NCBI GenBank assembly: GCA_950106755.1
Contig: OX467088.1
Location: 9,470,001 to 9,534,000, forward strand
DNA length: 64,000 nt
Origin: Climacium dendroides
Lineage: Eukaryota; Streptophyta; Bryopsida; Hypnales; Climaciaceae
Reading direction: 5' to 3'
In this document: positions 59,689 through 64,000 of the stretch, piece after piece
How the letters are laid out: every line of letters begins with the position of its first letter
Position numbering within the stretch: the stretch's first letter is position 1
Made by a program: the position numbers and the translations under genes
The notes under the pieces: generated by a model
The model's input: only the letters and a program-made list of their open reading frames with translations
Told to the model about the DNA's origin: nothing
Databases searched by the model: none

Positions 59689-61010
59689 ATTCTATTTATT
59701 TTTTATTTTGAAAGAGACCCTGTTATTAATTATTGGTGTTTTATTGTAGTGATGAATTGTATACCTCTCTATTAGTAGGGTCAATGTTCTCTACCTCCAC
59801 TTCAACATGCTTTTTCCCCCAACTATTGAAATCAAGGTGAATAATCACATTATTTAGTCCTTTCATCCAAATTCCACTTAGTTTAGTACATGGCAATTAC
59901 ATGTATACATAGCTTAGTGACATATGATAAGAAATAAGTTTAATTCTCATATTTGTATTTTTTTCCCAATTTAAATTTTAATGAGTTCTTGCATGAATTT
60001 GAAATATAGGCCACATAAGACATTGGACTAGTTGTTTCCAAGGTGACCTAACATCTTGCCAAAGGATCTCTTAACATTAGCTACCTCTTGTGTTTGTAAA
60101 AAGCCATGTGAAAAAACATTGCATTGATAATGATATTTAGTGTGATGTTACCTACAATGTTATTTATCACATCGGTGAATTCATAATAACTCTCATTTTT
60201 TAGTTGGCGATTAGTATTCATATTGACAATTTAATTTAATTTAATTTGAAATACTAATTTAGTGCAATTTGAACTATTTTGCTACTAATTATGTTTTTTT
60301 TGGTAGAAATGTAGTTGGAAATTGATGCTCATACTGACATTTAGTTTTAGAAATAAGTGTTAAAAATACTAAATTTCTTTATTACAATATGGTGTAGTAA
60401 GTGTGAATAACAATATTGAAGTTAGAAAAACAACTTCTCATCAACACATGTCATGTGTGGCCTGACTTCTCATTGAACTAGCTTTGTAGATCGACTAAAG
60501 TAAGTAAATCTGCTACAGATTGGAGTTCAATTCAAAGTTCTATTTTTGGATTGAATTTGATTTTGTTGTATTCTAATGTAGTTTTTCTTGCATTGAGTTT
60601 GCAATTGAGACTCAAAGTTTTGGAGTTAGATTGGAAAATCACCATTTAATTAATTTAATGAGCACACTACACATGGCAAAAGGCTCATTCATTGTTTCAT
60701 TCTACAAAGGGATGCTTTGGGATTTCTATTGGAACCATGTAAGGAAGTAAAAGAGACACATTAGAATTCCAAAAGAAGAATAGTCCATGCCTAGGGACCA
60801 TAATGGGAAGCTATATGTTTTTGCTTTGACCACCCTATAATGTATCAATTTTTTCCAAAAATGAGTTGATTGAAATGCATGTGAAATAAATCATAATTTT
60901 CCATTATTATACATATAAAACATTGTGAATCCAATAACTATATCTATGTACAGTAGGGTCCAAATCAAAATGGCGTTTTTGAAATCGTAGTGAAGGAAAT
61001 TGCAGTGTTG

Positions 61011-61905
61011 CCAACTTTGACAGCCTCCTGAGAACTGAAAAATTGGTATTTTTTCACGAAATTTTTACCACAACATTAGCTTTATGTTAATGATAATTGT
61101 ACCAAATTTCAAAGCCAAAATATTCACAAAAAAAAAGTTATTCAAAATCTACCAATATGGGTAGCAATGCAAAAAAATTCACTACTGCCAACTTTGACAA
61201 CATCCTAAGGATTGAAAAAAAAATTTGCCATGAAATTTTTGGAATAGAAAGTAATCTATATTAATAACACATATTACAAACTTCATGGCCAAAAGATCAA
61301 AATACAAAAAAAAGATATTCACAATCTACCAACATGTTTTGTTCTGAGAAACATGTGTGGAAACCATTTTACTACTACCAACTTTGACACCCTCCCAAGG
61401 GCTAAGAAATTGTCTATTTATCATGAAATTATTGTCACACAATACTCTCTATGTTGATAACATTCGAGTCAAATTTCAAGGACAAAAAAGTCTTAAAAAA
61501 AAAGATATTTAAAATCTACCAACATGGGTAGCTTTGAGAAACCATTTCTTTACTGCCAACTTTGACACCCTCCCAAGGGTTGAGATTTCTTTATTTACCA
61601 TGAAATTTTTGTCACAAGATCTCCTCTATGTTAATAAAATGTGTAACAAATTTGAAGGTCAAAATATCTATAAAAGAAAAAATATACACAATCTACCAAT
61701 ATGTGTAGTTGTGGAAAACAATGGAGGAAGCTATATCACTACTACCAACTTTGATACCCTCCCAAGGGTTGAGAAAATGGCTATTTACCATGAAATTTTT
61801 GGCACAAGATATACTTCATGTTAATAACAATTGTGACAAAATTCAAGGTCAAAAAATTTATACAAAAAAAGATACTCACAATCTACCAATATGTGTAGCT
61901 TCCTC
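61011..61905 (+). repeat. Left arm: five tandem subrepeats of about 180 bp
   Basis: The motif ccaactttgacaccctccca recurs at about 61011, 61188, 61378, 61556 and 61745. Each is followed by 'accatgaaatttttg.cacaa', 'atgttaata' and 'caatctaccaatatg'. The innermost unit contains the last codons and stop of the transposase. Confidence 0.85.
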
Positions 61906-62871
61906 CATTTGCCTCAATCATTGCTTGTAACCTAGAAGGCATAGAATGACATAATTGGAGGAGCTTTGGACAACTAATTAACCTCCACTCTCTTTCAGTA
62001 ACTATCTTCAAGTCATCTAAGTTTTTAGGGCATATTGGGCCATGTTGCACTGCATCTTTCAAAATTTTCCAAAGGTTCTCAATTGAATTGAGATCGGGAG
62101 AGTTTGCAAGCCAATCAAACTTCTCCAAAAGGTGTATTTGTCTCCATTCTTCACATAGTTTGCTACAATGAACAGGTGTGTCATTTTCCATGAGCAATCC
62201 TTGTGGTATTCTACCCATAAAATGAAGCAACTTGCCACTGTAGACCACTTCAACAAAATCCTTAGCAAAGCGTTGATCTTTAGGCCAAAAAAAATTGTGA
62301 CTTTTGCCCTTATGCACCCTAAATCATCAAAGAAGTTCTCCCACTCTTAAAAATTGGAACTATACAATTTGATGCATAGCACTTATATGCAGTTCTCCAA
62401 ACATGAATTTGTCTAGAATTTTTTTCAATTTCAAAAGTAGACTCATTTGTCAAAACAACTCACTCCCATTCTTCTACACTCCACCTACAGTACTTATGAG
62501 CAAAAGTCAATCGTTGAGATATGTGACAAGATGTCAAAAAAGGTTTTTTTGATTGCAATTCAAGTGTAAATGCCACTCCCATGTAAAACACTTTAGTAGG
62601 ACACATATTAGTAATCTTTGAAAGCATCAAACAACAATTAGTTTGTGAAACACATATAATAGCACGAACATCTCTATCACTAAGATTCTTAGCATGATTT
62701 CCACCACAAAGTTTGCTTTTGTAGGTTCCATCTTCTCAAAATTTCTTCACAAACCTCTTAACTGTTTTAACAGGGAATCCAACAATAGCTGCAATGTCAA
62801 TTGTTTCATGTCTTCCCTGCCTCACTCAAACCTATAATGCGAGTACGAGTTTCATTTGAAATAGACATCAT
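61883..62871 (-). pseudogene. Tc1-type (DD34E) transposase pseudogene
   Basis: The frame begins at the paired ATGs ending at 62871. It has a paired helix-turn-helix DNA-binding region (about 62650-62860) and a DDE_3 domain (61883-62450) with the SPDLNSIENLW block and a C-terminus ending in GGSYTYW. Reading is broken by several stops and frame changes. Both catalytic Asp positions now read Asn (the TNES block near 62440 and the MENDTPVH block near 62190), while the catalytic Glu survives 34 residues after the second. It is inactive. Confidence 0.85.
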
Positions 62872-62939
62872 CTACAACTTTCAAAATGGTTATTGGATCC
62901 AAAAAAGATTACTAACCAACCTCATGCCCTGAGCACTTA

Positions 62940-63260
62940 AATCTTAATCAAACTTTACCAATGATCACCCACCATCCATGATCCAACCCTTATTTACTCA
63001 ATCACCATAATCCAGTCCTCACATAGCCTCACTCACTCATCACATTCACTCACTCAATCACCATGATCCAGCCCTCACATAGCCTCACTCACCACACAAC
63101 CATACTCACCCATCACATAGCTTCAAATAATCACATAGCACATAGCCTCACCCACTCAATGAACACATCCTTCATGTACTCATGTTCACAAAACCTTCAA
63201 TCCTCTACCTAGAAAAATAATCACCCATCACTTGCCTTTGAAATCATCACACATCCTACC
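62940..63260. repeat. Low-complexity CACTCA/CACATAG spacer
   Basis: Two direct copies of 'actcaatcaccat.atccag.cctcacatagcctcactca' lie at about 62997-63045 and 63052-63095, with further degenerate copies to about 63160. The spacer lies between the transposase start and the right arm of the Tc1-type element. Confidence 0.65.
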
Positions 63261-63506
63261 TCCTCTAATGCTCAATTCTAAAACAAGCACTCATATTTAG
63301 AGGAAAAGTTTCTTCATGTATGTATGGTGTTCAAATTTTAAATAAGTGCATTCATTGAGATGTGAGAAGTGCACACATCTAGATTTGGGTATCCTTGATT
63401 TTGCTAAGAAGCATTTATGTTTAGGGATTGGATCATTTGAACAATTTTAGACCGGAAGCATGAGAGTCCATACTACAATATTCTCAATATGTCCTTAAAT
63501 TGTTTC

Positions 63507-64000
63507 TCACAACTACACATCAAGCTACACATATTGGTAGATTGTGAGTATCTTTTTTTGTATAAATTTTTTGACCTTGAATTTTGGCACAATTGTTATT
63601 AACATGAAGTATATCTTGTGCCAAAAATTTCATGGTAAATAGACAATTTCTCAACCCTTGGGAGGGTATCAAAGTTGGTAGTAGTGATATGGCTTCCCCC
63701 ATTGTTTCCCACAACTACACATGTTGGTAGATTGTATATATCTTTTTTTATAGATCTTTTGATCTTCAAATTTGTCACACATGTTATTAACATAAAGGAG
63801 ATCTTGTGGCAAAAATTTCATGGTAAATAAAAAAAATCTCAATCCTTGGGAAGGTGTTAAAGTTGGCGGTAGAGAAATGGTTTCTCAAAGCTATCCATGT
63901 TGGTAGATTTTGAATATCTTTTTTTTTAAGACTTTTTTGTCCTTGAAATTTGACTCGAATGTTATCAACATAGAGAGTATTGTGTGACAATAATTTCATG
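63507..64000 (-). repeat. Right arm: inverted copies of the about 180-bp subrepeat
   Basis: The first two units and part of a third, in reverse orientation to the left arm, with matching motif 'tcaaagttggtagtag' at about 63669 and 'ttaaagttggcggtag' at about 63858. The first unit is nearly identical to the innermost left unit. Confidence 0.85.

Larger units (their letters stand above)
53828..60950. other. AT-rich intergenic DNA with decayed TTAA-family repeats
   Basis: No gene is supportable in 7 kb. Diverged relatives of the long TTAA family are visible by shared blocks and ends: one ending ccttgaggggTTAA at 55059-55062, one ending cttttaaaggTTAA at 56921-56924, and one beginning TTAACCCTTTAAAGACC at 58994 with 'gtccccttgg' and 'gagagtttgggtagg', as in the nested element. 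A lone TDPLAKG-like hexamer near 57120 is too short to call a Copia remnant. Confidence 0.5.
60951..64000. mobile_element. Tc1-type transposon with long array-like terminal repeats (right end outside window)
   Basis: The left terminus CAGTAGGGTCCAAATC follows a TA at 60949-60950, as in Tc1/mariner elements. The left terminal repeat runs to about 61905. Its inverted partner begins near 63507 and is cut by the window edge, so if the arms are equal the right end should lie near 64.46 kb. Between them is a transposase pseudogene on the minus strand plus a 0.6-kb spacer (about 62900-63500) with repeats of 'cactcactcaatcacc' type. Confidence 0.8.

Noticed and set aside
61534..61930. Repeated small frames in the Tc1 arms
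   Set aside because: They recur on both arms because the arms are copies of the same noncoding subrepeat; no protein features.

Overview
The window looks like nuclear DNA of a land plant. It has five spliced genes with GT-AG introns of about 100 to 1,500 bp, organelle transit peptides, and the starch enzyme isoamylase 1. The gene islands are moderately GC-rich and sit in very AT-rich DNA full of small inverted-repeat elements. A DD34E Tc1-type transposon, TTAA-bounded (piggyBac-like) non-autonomous elements and an Hsp31/DJ-1-type protein point to a non-seed plant (bryophyte, fern or lycophyte) more than to a flowering plant. That placement is inference and no species can be named.

Layout. 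0.6-1.6 kb: a TTAA-bounded MITE. 2.0-9.65 kb (+): a 15-exon gene for a 2-phosphoglycerate-kinase-like P-loop protein (LPA1-related), with a duplicated intron segment and a 5-unit tandem array in its last intron. 9.7-15.6 kb: AT-rich DNA with foldback elements and one candidate two-exon gene for a small secreted protein (-). 15.7-17.7 kb (-): sorbitol dehydrogenase, six exons, 360 aa. 18.9-22.2 kb: a TA-flanked MITE, a foldback element and a large direct duplication. 22.2-24.5 kb (-): DJ-1/PfpI (Hsp31-like) protein, seven exons, 250 aa. 26.5-30.3 kb: a MITE inserted into a related MITE, then a tRNA-Trp-derived SINE or tRNA fossil. 30.7-37.1 kb (+): bacterial-type (PcnB-like) poly(A) polymerase of probable organelle location, with a telobox-rich tandem array in intron 1 and a GC-AG intron. 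38.75-39.18 kb: another TA-flanked MITE. 39.3-48.2 kb (+): ISA1, 18 exons, 816 aa. 48.2-51.0 kb: no gene seen. 51.0-53.8 kb: a PIF/Harbinger element with complete ends and a truncated transposase. 53.8-60.9 kb: AT-rich, decayed repeats. 60.95 kb to the end: the left end and transposase pseudogene of a Tc1-type transposon whose long terminal inverted repeats are tandem arrays of about 180-bp units; its right end is outside the window.

The genes are unrelated housekeeping or metabolic genes: starch structure, polyol oxidation, RNA tailing, a metabolite or phosphate kinase-like protein and a stress-type DJ-1 protein. They do not form an operon or cluster. For four of the genes the reading-frame arithmetic closes exactly across all exons (393, 360, 250 and 816 residues). 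In the poly(A) polymerase only exon 1 is unsettled.
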